From assembly GCF_019649055.1 (NCBI RefSeq), contig NW_026570240.1:992001-1056000 (forward strand): a stretch of DNA of 64,000 bases, read 5' to 3'. Below are positions 12,001-22,983 of this stretch, in pieces. This DNA comes from Paramacrobiotus metropolitanus (lineage: Eukaryota; Tardigrada; Eutardigrada; Parachela; Macrobiotidae). Below the pieces are notes generated by a model. The model made no database searches. It was not told where the DNA came from and was given only the letters and a program-made list of their open reading frames with translations. Position numbers and translations under genes: made by a program. Numbering within the stretch: position 1 is the stretch's first letter; each line of letters begins with the position of its first letter.

Positions 12001-14959
12001 GTGCTCGTCGGAGGTGTGCCAGATTACGCGAGCATTAGTCCAAATGCTGGATTTTCAAACAATTTTGTGGGTGCGTTCTATGTTTCGTACATACGTAAAT
12101 GTATTAGATCATTTAGATATGGTTTACCAAAACGGGTGACGTTATTATGTCCTGCACATATTGAAAAAATGGTTGACAACGACGTACAAATAATTTATAA
12201 AATACCGCATTCGTATCTCCACTAAATGGCATTTACGCATTCCAGGGTGTTTGGGCACCATCACGATAGATAATGTTGTCCATGACATTCTAAAGAACTC
12301 CTCTGAAAAAGCCGGTGTCGACGATTGTGACACCTGTGCGAAGACAAATCCATGCCAGCACAACGGTTTATGCCAGGATGCTTTGACTCCGTGGGGATTC
12401 AGGTGTATGTGCCCAGCCGGGTTTACGGGGAACTTGTGCGATATGCCGGGTCTTCGTTGCCTACCAGGTATTCTTATCCAAAACCGTTGCCTACCGTTTT
12501 ATATTCTTATCCAAAACCAAGCCGTACGGAATTATGTTGTAAATAAAGAGCAGATCGCACGCTGATAACAACACATTGAACATATAGGTATTTGTGGTAT
12601 CGGACGCTGCATTGATCAACCGAACGGACTTCACTATTGCGCATGTCCATGGGGCACAGCCGGAAAGAAATGCGCAGAGGGTAAAAAACACCATGTCTAC
12701 ACTATGTATATTATTAAATTACGTAGCGCAATAATGCCAATTTCGCAGCTGTGAACATTCGCGTGCCAAGTTTCACTAAAAACGCCTATGCGGCATATGC
12801 TACTCCGAAGAATGTGCTGGAGACTATGGATATCGACATTACTTTTAAACCACGATCCGCTAACGATGGCATAGTCTTTTACGTTGCCAACGATGAAAGA
12901 GGTCACGGAGACTTCCTATCCCTGGCGATCCGAGGTGGTGCTCTGAACTTGCGGTTCGATCTTGGTTCGGGTAAGTTGCGCAATTAAGTACATAATGCTG
13001 CTGTAACTGCAAGGCACTTACACACACGCTTTGTGCTAGAGGACGGTCGGTTATCAGCTGTTTTAATTTCGTTAGGTATGACCAATCTGCAAAGCATGTT
13101 GCAAGTCCAGCTCGGCAGATGGTACCACGTACAAATCATGCGACGTGGAAGGAAAGCTACGATGAAGATCAATGACGAGGAAGAAGTTACTGGTGAATCT
13201 CAGGGTCGGCTGACCGGGTTGAATTTAGCTACCAATTTGTACTTGGGCGGCGTCAGCGACCAAATAACCATTGCTTCCGGTGTCGGTGTCCGGGATGGCT
13301 TTGATGGATGCGTCTCCACGGTATTCCGATCGCTCGCACTTTGTAAAAGTGAGAAAGTTAGATGCATACGATTTGCCTTTTTTTAGCTGCAAATTAACGG
13401 AGCGTCGTACGTCCTTAACGATGCTGGCAGTGTCCTGGAGAGCTCCAGCGTTTCAGATTGCGGCGACACTTCCGCCTGCGCTAGCCGACCATGCCTGAAC
13501 GGTGGACGTTGTGTGGAGAATGGAGACGATTACCAGTGCATATGCAGCAACGGATTCGGAGGTACTGGGTGGTTATTTAGACTTCTTTTACAGGTCATGC
13601 CCAGTGTCACAGTTTCAGAAAGTCGTTTTGGCAAATATTTTAGTCCGTTAGCCTTTTCTAAAAATACTTTAGAGACACTTTGGAGCATAGAATATCTGTA
13701 CTTTGAATACAACAGAGCATACAATAGTTTGAATAGCTAGCAGTAGTTAGTAACTGGCTTAATAATTTTCTGAAATGTTTGAAGACGCAGTCAACCCTAA
13801 ACTGCTTAAAATCAGCAATATATTTTAACAGGTAAGCAGTGCGAAGCGTCCGTGGATATTTGCTCCCGGTTGTCACCGTGCGCGAACGGTGGCACGTGCG
13901 TAGCCGTTGCTGGAGCGGAGGAAGCCTTCAGATGCCATTGTCCGCTACGATTTACCGGTGCCAACTGCGAATCAGGTACATCTACAAGCGCTCTTAGTTT
14001 CGACTGATTTGGATGTAATTTTCTTAAAATCTCTGTAGAATATCGATTAGAACGCGAGCTGCAGTTCGACGGTGAGGGATTCTTAGAGTTCGAGGGGTCA
14101 CGCTTGCCGCACGCGGGCGCTAAGGAAGCCGATTCAGTAGCACTGGAGTTTAAGACGGCCGAGCCCGATGGCTTACTGCTCTGGCATAGCCAGAGAGGGG
14201 CTCCGGCTGGTAATGCCAAAGATTTCTTGTCACTATCCCTGAAGGATGGCTTTTTAATTTTTGGGTAAGTCCCAAAATTTGCAAAAAAACCTTTTGTTTG
14301 GCTTTCTGTCTCATTTGCTGTGAAGCAAAATATGCTACTTTCCAAGATTTTCATCAGTTCTTGCACTTTTGTTCAGTCTAACGCTGGTAATAATGATAAT
14401 TAAAATTGCTGATTATTCTAGATTTGAATTGGGAAGTGGACCAGCGAGGATTGTATCGAGAGAGCGAATGAACGATAATCAGTGGCACAGAATCAGCATT
14501 AAACGATCGGAAAAACGCGGTACACTGAGCATCGACAATGATGCCGTAATCATACAAGGAGAAGCGAGGGGAAACATGAAACGACTCGACACCACCGGCA
14601 ACTTGTTTATCGGTAAAATTATTTACTTCAGACCTGTGATAGGAGCGATGTAAAATTAATGTGGATATTTCTTAGCGGCATCGTTTCGGTGGTTTACATA
14701 TTATTCTGACACTGAGTAATATGTTGTGATAGCGATGAAATTTTGTTAACCCAAGTGTCAGCGGCATATAGCGATGAGAGCAAAACCCGCTAACGAAAAA
14801 TTCTTCCCAATAGGCGGATTAACTGATATTCCGACTCTGACCGCCAATCAGCACTCAGTGGGATTTAAAGGATGCATTCGCGATTTGGAGATCTTGGATT
14901 CTGGTCCTATTGATCTGTCCAACGAAAGAGGAAGAAATGGTCAGCAGTGTCAAGGTTGA
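1..14959 (+). CDS. HSPG2: Perlecan-type basement-membrane proteoglycan (3' part, 5' end outside window)
   Basis: This is a secreted extracellular-matrix proteoglycan core protein; the signal peptide and N-terminus lie upstream of base 1. I read about 40 exons with consistent phases, giving roughly 3,350 residues. The order is 8 Ig domains, 3 LDL-receptor class A repeats, 1 Ig, laminin IV-A and laminin-EGF modules (two of each IV-A), about 9 more Ig domains, then three laminin-G domains with EGF pairs between them, ending at a TGA at 14957-14959. That C-terminal LG-EGF-EGF-LG-EGF-EGF-LG layout is diagnostic of perlecan (vertebrate HSPG2, fly Trol, worm UNC-52). Most introns between Ig exons are phase 1. 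An intron (9242-10007) carries a tRNA gene. The large number of Ig domains before the LDLa repeats is unusual. Identification is very secure; exact exon use and isoforms are inferred. Confidence 0.95.
3099..3925 (+). other. Perlecan proline-rich linker and three LDLa repeats
   Basis: Exon 3099-3391 starts with about 70 residues rich in Pro, Trp, Tyr and Thr, then the first half of an LDL-receptor class A module. Exon 3556-3589 completes it with the acidic C-D-D-N-S-D-E calcium cage. Exon 3680-3925 holds two more LDLa modules, each with six cysteines and the D-G-S-D-E signature. These modules are typical of perlecan domain II. Confidence 0.9.
3990..6660 (+). other. Perlecan Ig plus laminin IV-A / laminin-EGF region
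   Basis: Exon 3990-4277 encodes one Ig domain. Exons 4350-4477, 4542-4709, 4780-4866, 4926-5009, 5069-5196 and 5306-5597 encode a split laminin-EGF half, the first laminin IV-A domain and a following C-x-C-P-P-G-Y laminin-EGF unit. Exons 5693-5833 and 5888-6941 repeat the pattern: laminin-EGF half, second laminin IV-A domain, then three laminin-EGF units, and an Ig domain at the end of the 1,054-base exon. The laminin IV-A inserted between halves of an EGF module is the classic domain III arrangement. Confidence 0.88.
6661..11461 (+). other. Perlecan central Ig region
   Basis: Ig domains are encoded at the end of exon 5888-6941 and in exons 7044-7682 (two), 7846-8324 with 8411-8528 (two), 8626-8907, 8969-9241, 10008-10439, and 10941-11114 with the start of 11350-11571. 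Exon 10503-10604 encodes only a Pro/Val-rich linker, and the start of exon 10008 is a Thr/Pro-rich linker. The domains show the usual cysteine pair, a core Trp and a D-x-G-x-Y-x-C turn. Confidence 0.88.
9638..9709 (+). tRNA. tRNA-Asp (anticodon GUC)
   Basis: The 72 bases fold into a normal cloverleaf. The acceptor stem TCCCAGT pairs with ACTGGGA (9702-9708), followed by discriminator G. The anticodon stem TCCGC/GTGGA encloses a loop with GTC at 9671-9673, and the T arm carries GGTTCGATTCC. A T-rich run (ACTTTTTACTTTTTTAC) follows and could stop RNA polymerase III. The gene lies on the sense strand inside a perlecan intron (9242-10007). Confidence 0.97.
11462..14959 (+). other. Perlecan C-terminal LG/EGF domain V (endorepellin-like)
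   Basis: LG1 spans exons 11350-11571 (end), 11650-11853, 11921-12070 and the start of 12246-12449. Two EGF modules follow in 12246-12449 and 12588-12680. LG2 spans 12749-12970, 13076-13320 and the start of 13387-13561; two EGF modules follow in 13387-13561 and 13832-13975. LG3 spans 14039-14264, 14422-14612 and 14814-14959. In other animals this module binds dystroglycan and integrins, which I infer for this protein from the family only. Confidence 0.9.
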
Positions 14960-15306
14960 ACGCGAACCGTGCCGGTTTCGCGGTAGTTACTTCCATCCTG
15001 GTGCCTAATGAAAATTTTTATTAGCGTAACTGAATCTGACAGCAGTCTGATTGAGGTTTTTAGGGATGCTGCTTTTTTATGTGTTTTGTTGCCATATTTC
15101 TACAGTTATATGCAGTTAAATGTGGGCGCATTTGCATTTTGTTTTGTTGCATCAGTATTCGCTCTGCTCTCGCGGCATTTGCTAGCATGGGGCGTTTGTT
15201 CTTTTTGAATACTGCCTATTCACACTGCCTTACACTTTGTGCCCTTACTGATTATTATTACGGTCTGTTAATGTCAAAGTAAATACGAACTTCGAGTATT
15301 TTGGTC

Positions 15307-15312
15307 AATAAA
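15307..15312 (+). terminator. Probable polyadenylation signal of the perlecan gene
   Basis: An AATAAA hexamer lies about 350 bases after the perlecan stop codon. It is the first canonical hexamer I noticed downstream and would give a short 3' UTR. Confidence 0.55.
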
Positions 15313-15628
15313 AGCATTACACAATAGTGGCAACATTCTACAGACAAAACAATGAGAGACACCCGATTCAAGTTATGAAATTCCGTTCACTGACAGTAAA
15401 TAAAAAAGTAAACGCAAGTAAAGGTACGACGTAAAATAAAAAATCACAGACAGTCATTGAACAAAGTCTTCAGGAGAACACTGGAATTGGAATTGGTGAT
15501 AAAGTGAAATCACTGCAAAAATGTGTGCGCCCACAAATTGCACAACCTGTAACGGGAGTAAACTTAGTAAGTATTGTCGCAATTAACGTTTATATAATAT
15601 GTAGATGCTATTTCAAAGGGTGCAGATG

Positions 15629-17076
15629 TTATGGCGGGTTTGACGGGTTGGTAGGGATGACACTGGCAGCAGCTGATGCCGCACTTGATGAGGAATTGTT
15701 TGACGATGTCAGATTTTTTGCCACAGCGCTTTGCTCCAGCTTTCTCAGCCGATCCTACAAAGGCATAACAGTTATTTCAAAGTTGTACAGTGAGTACTGG
15801 TACAACCGACTGTTCAACTTATTCACTTTTATACGTCTGCATTATAACACCATCAAGCATTTATATACGGTACTGTTGGGAACTGCGATTACAAAACCGA
15901 AAGCACAGATATATTTTGCAATCGATGCCGACAGTCTTCTATCTCATTAACTATCTGGAGTCTATCGCAGCTTGGGATAGACGCCGATGGGAATCGGATT
16001 CCCAACCATATCCGGGCAGTACCCAAAGCGCTCTCAAAGCAAAGTACGACTACGACTACGAACCATGTTGCAGGCTGTGATCCACCAACTACTATATCGC
16101 GGAGAAATTATCAAATGCAAAACGTATTCGCATACAATCGGAGCTACTAGGTTAGACTGAAAATAGGCAGCATACGAAAAAGAACAGCAATTTGTACCCT
16201 TTTATTTGTTTCGTTTCCAATTACCTGCACGTTTTGCAGAATATTGTGCATCACTGTTATGCGGCGCTTGATGGTCGTCATTTTTTTCGCATACAGTTCC
16301 AGCATGGGAGACACTTCGCAAAGGCTACTCAGCTGATACAGTTCTGGAAAACAGGTCAAACATTACGGTCTGAAAGTATTACACAAAATTGACAAAAAGT
16401 ATATTATTGATAGCAGAGCCGATAGCGCATCCAAGAATAACTAGTTCCAATGTAACTGAAGTATGTGTAATTCAATAATATTTGCCATTATTTGGATTTA
16501 AAGTTTTAAACCCTTTAATATTGATCAGTGCAATAAACTGAATAAAGACACTCATGATAACTGACTTACTGTCGCACTAGCACTCTTACGGTCTTACCAT
16601 TTGAGAGAAGATCGATCTGTCGCTTTAAATCCTGCTGACTGTTACTACAAAGTTGACAAAAATTAGAATGGAAAAGCAAAGCAATGAAAATTTGAAAAAG
16701 TCAAAAAAAATATGAAAAATCTAATATACCGTACATACATCATACAATAACATAGATATGATATATCTGTATATATACGAAACTACTCGTATTCTTACAC
16801 CAATTAAGCGAATGACATGATTCACAAGAAACCCATTTAGCCTCTTTAGTGCTTCAACTATGAACTATTTGTCATGAAAACAAAAACTGTTCAAAAACAA
16901 ACAGACGGTAAAACACAAATTTACCGAGTCTGTTCCACGCAGACGTCGAGTTCTTGGATTACTGGTCGAAAGATGTTCATCAGCGCATCCTGAAGATTCT
17001 CCGCAGTCTTTTCTTCGTACGGAAGATTTGAAACTTCATTCTGAGCGCTCTCAAAGGAATTCTGCTTTGAAGCCAT
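15629..17076 (-). CDS. SNAPIN: Snapin (BLOC-1 subunit / SNARE-associated protein)
   Basis: Exons on the minus strand are 17076-16925, 16644-16598, 16343-16225 and 15754-15629, with consistent phases, giving 147 residues (human Snapin 136). Snapin is a small coiled-coil protein of BLOC-1 and BORC, used in lysosome and synaptic-vesicle traffic. The match rests on the blocks Q-x-D-L-K-R-Q-I-D-L-L, Y-A-K-K-M-T-T-I-K-R-R, N-I-L-Q-N-V-Q and D-R-L-R-K-L, in the order and spacing of Snapin. The C-terminal tail is Ser/Ala/Asn-rich. Its start lies 420 bases from the start of the oppositely directed GatC gene, so the two may share a promoter region. Confidence 0.88.
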
Positions 17077-17496
17077 TGTCTTCGCCACTCAGCGCAATAA
17101 AACAGTTTTGTGCCACATTACAACATCACAACTTTTTTGCAAATCAAATTGTATCTTCCCGGAACAAAAACACGATAAAATTGATTTTTTGAGTTACCTT
17201 TGGTCTGCGATTTGTTCTAAAAGCAGCTGTGACCGCCGTCTCGTTGCGGAGAAGCTACAATGACCCCACCCCTTCCGATTTCGTCACTGCGAAGCTTTGG
17301 ACTTGGAGTTTGGAGTTCGGAGCTTGTTATATTTTTTGGCTGACGATGAGTAGCGAAGAGAAGACTGAACATTATCAGTTTTGCCAGAATCCTTTGATTT
17401 TTCTGAACTGATTCTTGAGATTTATGCTCTGTTTTTACATCTTTCCTAAATATGCGAACAAATTGTTAAGTTTTTCGTAGCAAAAACCTTTTGACC
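17077..17496. promoter_or_regulatory. Divergent intergenic region between Snapin and GatC
   Basis: The 420 bases separate the start codons of two genes transcribed away from each other, so both 5' UTRs and promoters should lie here or in upstream introns. I saw no clear TATA box. The assignment is inferred from gene order only. Confidence 0.5.
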
Positions 17497-18937
17497 ATGT
17501 TCCTCTCGCACGCTGGAAGTCGTGGTGTCACTGCACCTAAAGCTTTGTGGCGCTTTCGGTCTTGTCAGAAACGAACGAAGTTTTCTGATGTATGGGGTTT
17601 AACAAAGCATTATTATTCGGATACAAGTTGGTAACTTTGTTTTTTCAACTTTCAGAGTTTTAAAGAAATTTATGCGTGGAAAAATATGAGAAATCGCCCT
17701 ACTGCGCAGAGCGAAGGAAACTTGCAAGTGGAAGCCAAAGCGGTGAGTACAAGTACATAGGTTGCATTTTAAATATTAAAATACTATTTTTGAAATTTTA
17801 ATACAAAACTCTGAACATGCACGCACCAACAAGGATATAAGAAAAATTCGTACAGTACGAGTACGAAGTATTTGAATTGCAATAATATTATGAAAGTCCA
17901 ACATGGTCAAGTGCTGCTGTGTGAATTTTATTTCGGCAGCAGCCAGTACATACAGCAGTAAGCGTGCGCAGATGAAACTAATCAAAATGATCAAATTTTA
18001 AATGTTCTGCTTGTATCTGTAATCTTTTGTACTTGTACTGTTTACTGCAGTCATTGACATTTGTAGTAGTAAGTTTTACGTCCATTTACTCCGTTATTCT
18101 TTCTTCTGCAGGCTGAGCTTACGCTGGACACGGTGTACCATTTGGAGCAGTTATCGCTAGTCAACTTCAGCAACCAGGCTGCCATTGAGCGTCTCGCTTC
18201 GGCAATCCGCTATGCTAACCGGCTACGAGATGTGGACATATCGGGAGTGAAACCGCTTTATTCCTTGCTGGAGAACGAGTAAATAAAGATGCGAATTTCA
18301 AAAATAAAAAGTAACTCCTGGCACGTTTATTGGATACCGATTCCGGTAGTAAGATGGTGAAGATGTATCACAGTAGTGACAGTACCCTATAACAGTATAA
18401 ATAAAACTGCAAGAAAAGTCGCTCCAGCTGTAGCGTGTTGCCGCTTGGGTTGACTGTTTAGCCAACTCTATACATCCGCACTTGGATCTTACGGAAATCA
18501 TTTAGTACATTAATTTCTCTGTTAACAGAACACTGGATTTGCGACCAGATGAAATCACTGAAGGAAATCAACGAGAGGATGTACTGCGAAACGCAAAGAT
18601 AACTATGGAGCATTATTATTTAGCGCCGCCTGGTACGATTTCTTTATGTTAGAAACTTGGAATTTCTGAATATTTTCGTAGTATTTCTGATTAAAACCGG
18701 CTGCGCAGCCTTTCGTTTCATATTTCGGTGTGTATTCCGAGGAGTACGGCAGATGCGTGGACGATTATTTCCCGATTTGTAGGCAATATCCCTGTGGAAC
18801 AGACGCACAAGTATGATCCGCTGCAACTGTCATCTCCTGTTCCGGGGGCGGAAGACTCAGAACAGAAAGGAGAATCATCAGTACGGAGGCCTGCAGCGAC
18901 ATCCGTAGAAATGAAAAAAGTCCGACGAAAAGCGTGA
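17497..18937 (+). CDS. GATC: Mitochondrial glutamyl-tRNA(Gln) amidotransferase subunit C
   Basis: Exons are 17497-17589, 17656-17742, 18112-18278, 18529-18632 and 18783-18937, giving 201 residues. GatC is the small subunit of the GatCAB complex that converts Glu-tRNA(Gln) to Gln-tRNA(Gln) in mitochondria. The family core is visible: L-E-Q-L-S-L-V-N-F, then A-I-R-Y-A-N-R-L, D-V-D-I-S-G-V-K-P-L, L-R-P-D-E-I-T-E-G-N, and Y-Y-L-A-P-P-G-N-I-P-V. The first exon is Arg-rich with few acidic residues, as expected of a mitochondrial presequence. After the conserved P-P-G-N-I-P end there is an extra tail of about 45 residues rich in Ser, Lys and Arg. Human GATC is 136 residues, so this one is long at both ends. 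Confidence 0.92.
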
Positions 18938-19490
18938 AAGCGGATATGGAATGTTTGTTTTATTGTTGTAGTATTGACGTTGTCAGACGCCTGCGTTCTC
19001 TCTGACCACAGTGACCAGCAACACTGCGCTTGAACTGAATCAGTGTAGTACTATAAATTTAAGTTGTGAGGATTTTGGTTATGGTTGGGGACTTGTGGTT
19101 ATGCAAAGCAAAATATATTTCCGACATTTTTCATTTTTGCAGCTTGCAGTGCGGTTTGTCAAGTGTTAAAATAGGCGTTGTCTATTTAAGTAGGTACAGT
19201 TCTACTCGTAATTCAGCCTTGTGGTAAACAATTACTACAAATTCACAAGAGAAAATACGTAATTAAATGTACACTATATTTTTACTATGGGAGTGCAATC
19301 ATTTTCCGGATTATTATTATGAAATTGTTTCCAGTTTAAACCCACCAATACCAGGTGCAAAAATCAAACCGTGACACAGCCCTAAACGACGCGCGAAAGC
19401 AGTCAATGCACAATCTAAAATCACAGTAAAATAGAAAAAATACCCGACATCACCGTTAAAACAACGCGCGGGTGACGCCTCTTTGTAATG
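18938..19490. other. Convergent spacer between GatC and torsin 3' ends
   Basis: This holds the 3' UTRs of two converging genes. I saw no further coding potential. Confidence 0.6.
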
Positions 19491-20576
19491 TTACCCCTCT
19501 GCTTCCTCTTCCGAAGAACGTTTTGCTTGCAATTTCTCATCCTGCGGAACAATTTTCTGTAGTTTGTGCTTGAATCCGACAAACTTCTCTCGGATACGTT
19601 TACATCCGGTTGCAGAAAAGCGCGGATCTTCCTTCGGCAGATAATCCAGTTCGTCGGCTATGCTCTCCACCACGGATTCATTAATGGTGTAATTGCTTTC
19701 CGTAATATAATCCCGAATGCATCCTTCAACATGCTTCCTTTCTAGCGGCAAAAAGGGAATGTAAATATCCACTAATTCCTCCTGAATCAAATCGCTCAAC
19801 AATAATCCGGATTTCTCGTTGAAAGCGCTCAACTGCAGCGTCTTCTGGAAGTCCTGTATCGTCAGACTTTCTCTCGATCGACCGTGTTCCCACGCTTCGT
19901 ACGCTATCGTATCAATCTGACGGCGTCCTGTGTTGCTCAGGAAAATAAAGATAGCTTTTCGCGGATCCACGCCGTGGATGAGACTATCATGATAATCCAA
20001 AAACGGCTGCAATCCATCCAAAATTCCCGATGGAATTTTCTCCACTTCATCAAAGATGAACAGGCTGCGCGGGCATTCTGATAAGTTGCCTTTCACCAAA
20101 CTCTGCAAGTGCATTCGCGACGCGACCACATTCGCCCCGGAAGCGAAATCCAAAGTGGAAATGAGCAAATGGTGAAACTTACTGTCGGTGCCTTTCTTAA
20201 ACATCATTTGCGCAATCAGTCGAGCGACGTAATTTTTACCCACTCCCGTCCCGCCGTGGAATGACATAACCAAGGGCTTTTTGGGTGAAGTTGTCAGGTG
20301 ATTGTGCACGTTGGAGAGCACCAGATCGATGGCGATGTGCTGACCATAGACCCGAGAATGCAGGATAGATTTCAGCGTCCGGTCCACTCTTTCGGGAGAG
20401 CGAACGTACGGCTCGGCGCAGCATTCGAGGATTTTGCATTTGAAGTTTGCGTATAATGCTACTCCGGCAGAAGTCAACGCACCAATCGCCAGTCCGCCCA
20501 TTGTAAGTGGCTCTATGGCCGCACAACATTCCAGAATCAGAAGCAAAACAACAACGACATCCGGAGGGAGACGCAT
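19491..20576 (-). CDS. TOR1A: Torsin-family AAA+ ATPase
   Basis: This is an intronless CDS of 361 residues starting at the ATG at 20576-20574. Torsins are AAA+ ATPases of the ER lumen and nuclear envelope, activated by LAP1/LULL1-type cofactors. The N-terminus has a hydrophobic signal segment (V-V-V-V-L-L-L-I-L) and a second hydrophobic stretch, as in torsinA. The Walker A motif is G-T-G-V-G-K-N, with the Asn that is characteristic of torsins in place of Thr/Ser. Walker B is F-I-F-D-E-V-E-K, sensor 1 is F-L-S-N-T-G, and the sensor-2 region has the torsin-specific G-C-K. All motifs for nucleotide binding are intact. Which torsin paralogue it is cannot be told here; lack of introns could mean an old retrocopy that stayed functional. 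Confidence 0.93.
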   Translation of the reverse strand: MRLPPDVVVVLLLILECCAAIEPLTMGGLAIGALTSAGVALYANFKCKILECCAEPYVRSPERVDRTLKSILHSRVYGQHIAIDLVLSNVHNHLTTSPKKPLVMSFHGGTGVGKNYVARLIAQMMFKKGTDSKFHHLLISTLDFASGANVVASRMHLQSLVKGNLSECPRSLFIFDEVEKIPSGILDGLQPFLDYHDSLIHGVDPRKAIFIFLSNTGRRQIDTIAYEAWEHGRSRESLTIQDFQKTLQLSAFNEKSGLLLSDLIQEELVDIYIPFLPLERKHVEGCIRDYITESNYTINESVVESIADELDYLPKEDPRFSATGCKRIREKFVGFKHKLQKIVPQDEKLQAKRSSEEEAEG

Positions 20577-21450
20577 GGTGTGCGCGGGAAGCAAAGAACT
20601 AAATCGATAGGAACATATGATCTAATGGCACTCTAAGCCGATCGCAACCATTCTTCAGCTCATTTCTAGTGGCATCATTGGCATGATCATAAGAGTTAAG
20701 ACGACGGGTTAAGTAGGCAAATCAGCAAATGAATATTGTTGAAAAGGCTCCAGAGTGGATCAAACCAGTAGGCAGTATGTAACACCACGGGAAAGAATCC
20801 GGTTAAACGGATCAATCGAAAATCAGTCATACAGTATCATTATAATGTTGCTGTAAAGAAAATTCCGATAAAGTAAGTACTGCGTCGAAATTTTTCAACT
20901 TTGGGTTCAGGACTAGCTGCGAGTACCTACGAATCTCAAACAAACATGAGAAAATCTCGTGCTGTCTTTTGTGTGCGTTGTGTTGCGCAATGTCACGCCA
21001 ATGTGCACCTAAATCTATTTTGCGACCGCCCTCGTAAGTCCTTTTCGCTAACGCTTTCTCACTGCGAAAGGAAGTGCTTCATTCAGCGGAAGAAAGAAAG
21101 TTAATCGGAAAGTCAAAAGTACTTCGTTTATTTCGATCTTTTTTTTTGTCATCAGAGAAAGCAAAGTCGTACTTAAGTGTTAATGTGGGACAGGGTCGCA
21201 CTGTAACTGGAGCAGCCACTGCCAGTTAACTATCACTATAAAAATACAAATTATTAGTCTTCTTAATTATACACTATAAAAATACAAATCAGGTCTTCAT
21301 CCGCACGTCACTTTCTGCTTTTTATCGTACACAGAGCAACCTTGCACCAAATGCAGTTTAAATTATGGACGAACCATCACAGTCATGTCACATGAGTTCA
21401 TCCAATGCAAAAAAAGCGCATGCGCACGGTACTGGATTAACAACTGCCGA
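20577..21450. other. Spacer between torsin and the next minus-strand gene
   Basis: This is the upstream region of torsin and the 3' flank of the gene at 21451-22983. The phrase ACACTATAAAAATACAAAT is present twice in part near 21230-21290, a short local duplication. Nothing else was supported. Confidence 0.5.
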
Positions 21451-22983
21451 CTATACTGGATCAGGATCCGAATCACGAAAAAGCATCATCAGTTCTTGAG
21501 CGTCTTTATCTGGATCCGGAAGGCCAGAACCGGTATTATCAACAGATTCCTTTCCCTGTGCAGCATCAAGAGTTAGCAAGCGCTCCTTCGTGCTTTCCGG
21601 AAGATCTTCGCTTGTTTCCATAGGTAAACCACCCGCTTCTGGTTGCTTCACTATACTGGAAACTGTTGACTGCGCATTAGGTTGCGGCGAAGCACTTGTT
21701 GCTTCAACCGGCATCTCCACTGCTTCAGCGGAGCCTGAAGTAGCATTCTCATCTCCCTGCCATCCGTTTCCTATATCCGTATTCGCTACTGAACCACTAA
21801 TTTTACTAGGCGTAACATCGAAGGTATATTTGTTTGAGGTTGGATCGCTGGCATTGCTGAGGTCTGTTGCCGGTCTTTTCGGTTTCACTGGTTTCGCGTC
21901 CATGATCGACTCACTAACAGCCGCTGCCGCTTCCATCTGAGCCCCTGGATTTTGAATAATCTCCTTCGGAGTACGAGGCCTCACAAGCGACGAAATAATC
22001 TGCAGTCCTTGTTTGCAAATGATCTGCACGTCGAAATCTTTGATTTTCAGCCCGTCCTCAAAAACGTCCGTGCACACGTTTAAAACTCCAACATGTACCG
22101 CTGATGACAAAATAAAAGCAGTCAATGCCCCATAAACACGCCAACAGAACTGAATTTCTCCGCTTAACAAGCGCCGTTCCTGATTTGAGCGCAACTTCAC
22201 ACGAATCACAGAGATGAGTGCGGTAAATAAGCGATTTTTAGTGTCAGTTTTCAGAACGATGGCCTGTGACTGCAAGAGAATCGTCGAGCAAGATACCGCG
22301 GCGCTCTGGATTGCAGAGACCGGCGATTTCGACACGTCCTTGGCAATATTCTGGGTTAATTCGCGAATATCCGCCGGGCTGAACACGTCCGCTAACAGTG
22401 GTTCACTCAGTGAAGAGGACAAAAATCGGTAGCACTTGAGAATCACCGCAACCACGTCCGGATTAATTTCCTTATCCGGGAAAGTTCCCGATATATCCAA
22501 CAACTTAACAGCCAAATGTACTGGTTCGCTAACGAAGCGAGTGGACGATGCGGGGGATAATTCCATGAGCAATCCAAAGCAATCAAAAAGCATTGCAGTG
22601 ACTACTAAACGCCATCGGTCGGCCGAAGGACTGATGCGCACATGGAATGGACGACAGTTGGAAAATTGCAGCACGCGGAGCAGTACTTGGATGCATTCTC
22701 CTTTTATCACTTTCTGAGCGCCAGGTCCCGTTTCCAGAAGGCACTCAAAAATCTTCGCAAACAGCTCGTTGCCTTTGCCGATAACATATTCAGACCGGTC
22801 CGGCTCAGACGCAGGAATGTTTCCAAGACTGAAGCCACTTAGTCCAACTACCACGTCCCGAGCACCTTTCGGATACATATTACTGAGAGGAATCCCGTAC
22901 ACGTCCGCGGACATCTTGGCCAACCAGAAAATGTGTTCCTCTAGAGATTTCGGCTGCTGAGACCCAGTCTGCACGTGCGCCAT
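21451..22983 (-). CDS. Unrecognised 510-residue protein, helical N-terminal part and acidic disordered tail
   Basis: A single open frame runs from the ATG at 22983-22981 to a stop at 21451, with no intron. I do not recognise the family. Residues 1 to about 335 are rich in Leu, Val and Ile in amphipathic blocks (for example around L-L-R-V-L-Q-F and A-V-K-L-L-D-I), which suggests alpha-helical, possibly HEAT/ARM-like repeats. Residues from about 345 to the end are low in hydrophobic residues and rich in Ala, Pro, Ser, Thr, Glu and Asp, ending in D-S-D-P-D-P-V; this looks disordered. There is no signal peptide or membrane segment. Its start lies about 570 bases from that of the divergent OPA1 gene. 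The length and composition make a real gene likely; the function is unknown. Confidence 0.8.
   Translation of the reverse strand: MAHVQTGSQQPKSLEEHIFWLAKMSADVYGIPLSNMYPKGARDVVVGLSGFSLGNIPASEPDRSEYVIGKGNELFAKIFECLLETGPGAQKVIKGECIQVLLRVLQFSNCRPFHVRISPSADRWRLVVTAMLFDCFGLLMELSPASSTRFVSEPVHLAVKLLDISGTFPDKEINPDVVAVILKCYRFLSSSLSEPLLADVFSPADIRELTQNIAKDVSKSPVSAIQSAAVSCSTILLQSQAIVLKTDTKNRLFTALISVIRVKLRSNQERRLLSGEIQFCWRVYGALTAFILSSAVHVGVLNVCTDVFEDGLKIKDFDVQIICKQGLQIISSLVRPRTPKEIIQNPGAQMEAAAAVSESIMDAKPVKPKRPATDLSNASDPTSNKYTFDVTPSKISGSVANTDIGNGWQGDENATSGSAEAVEMPVEATSASPQPNAQSTVSSIVKQPEAGGLPMETSEDLPESTKERLLTLDAAQGKESVDNTGSGLPDPDKDAQELMMLFRDSDPDPV

Noticed and set aside
12450-12520. Small direct repeat around TATTCTTATCCAAAACC in a perlecan intron
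   Set aside because: Two copies of about 20 bases in one intron; most likely a minor local duplication.
13812-14366. 184-codon minus-strand open frame opposite LG3 exons
   Set aside because: It covers perlecan EGF and LG3 exons whose plus-strand frame is clearly coding.
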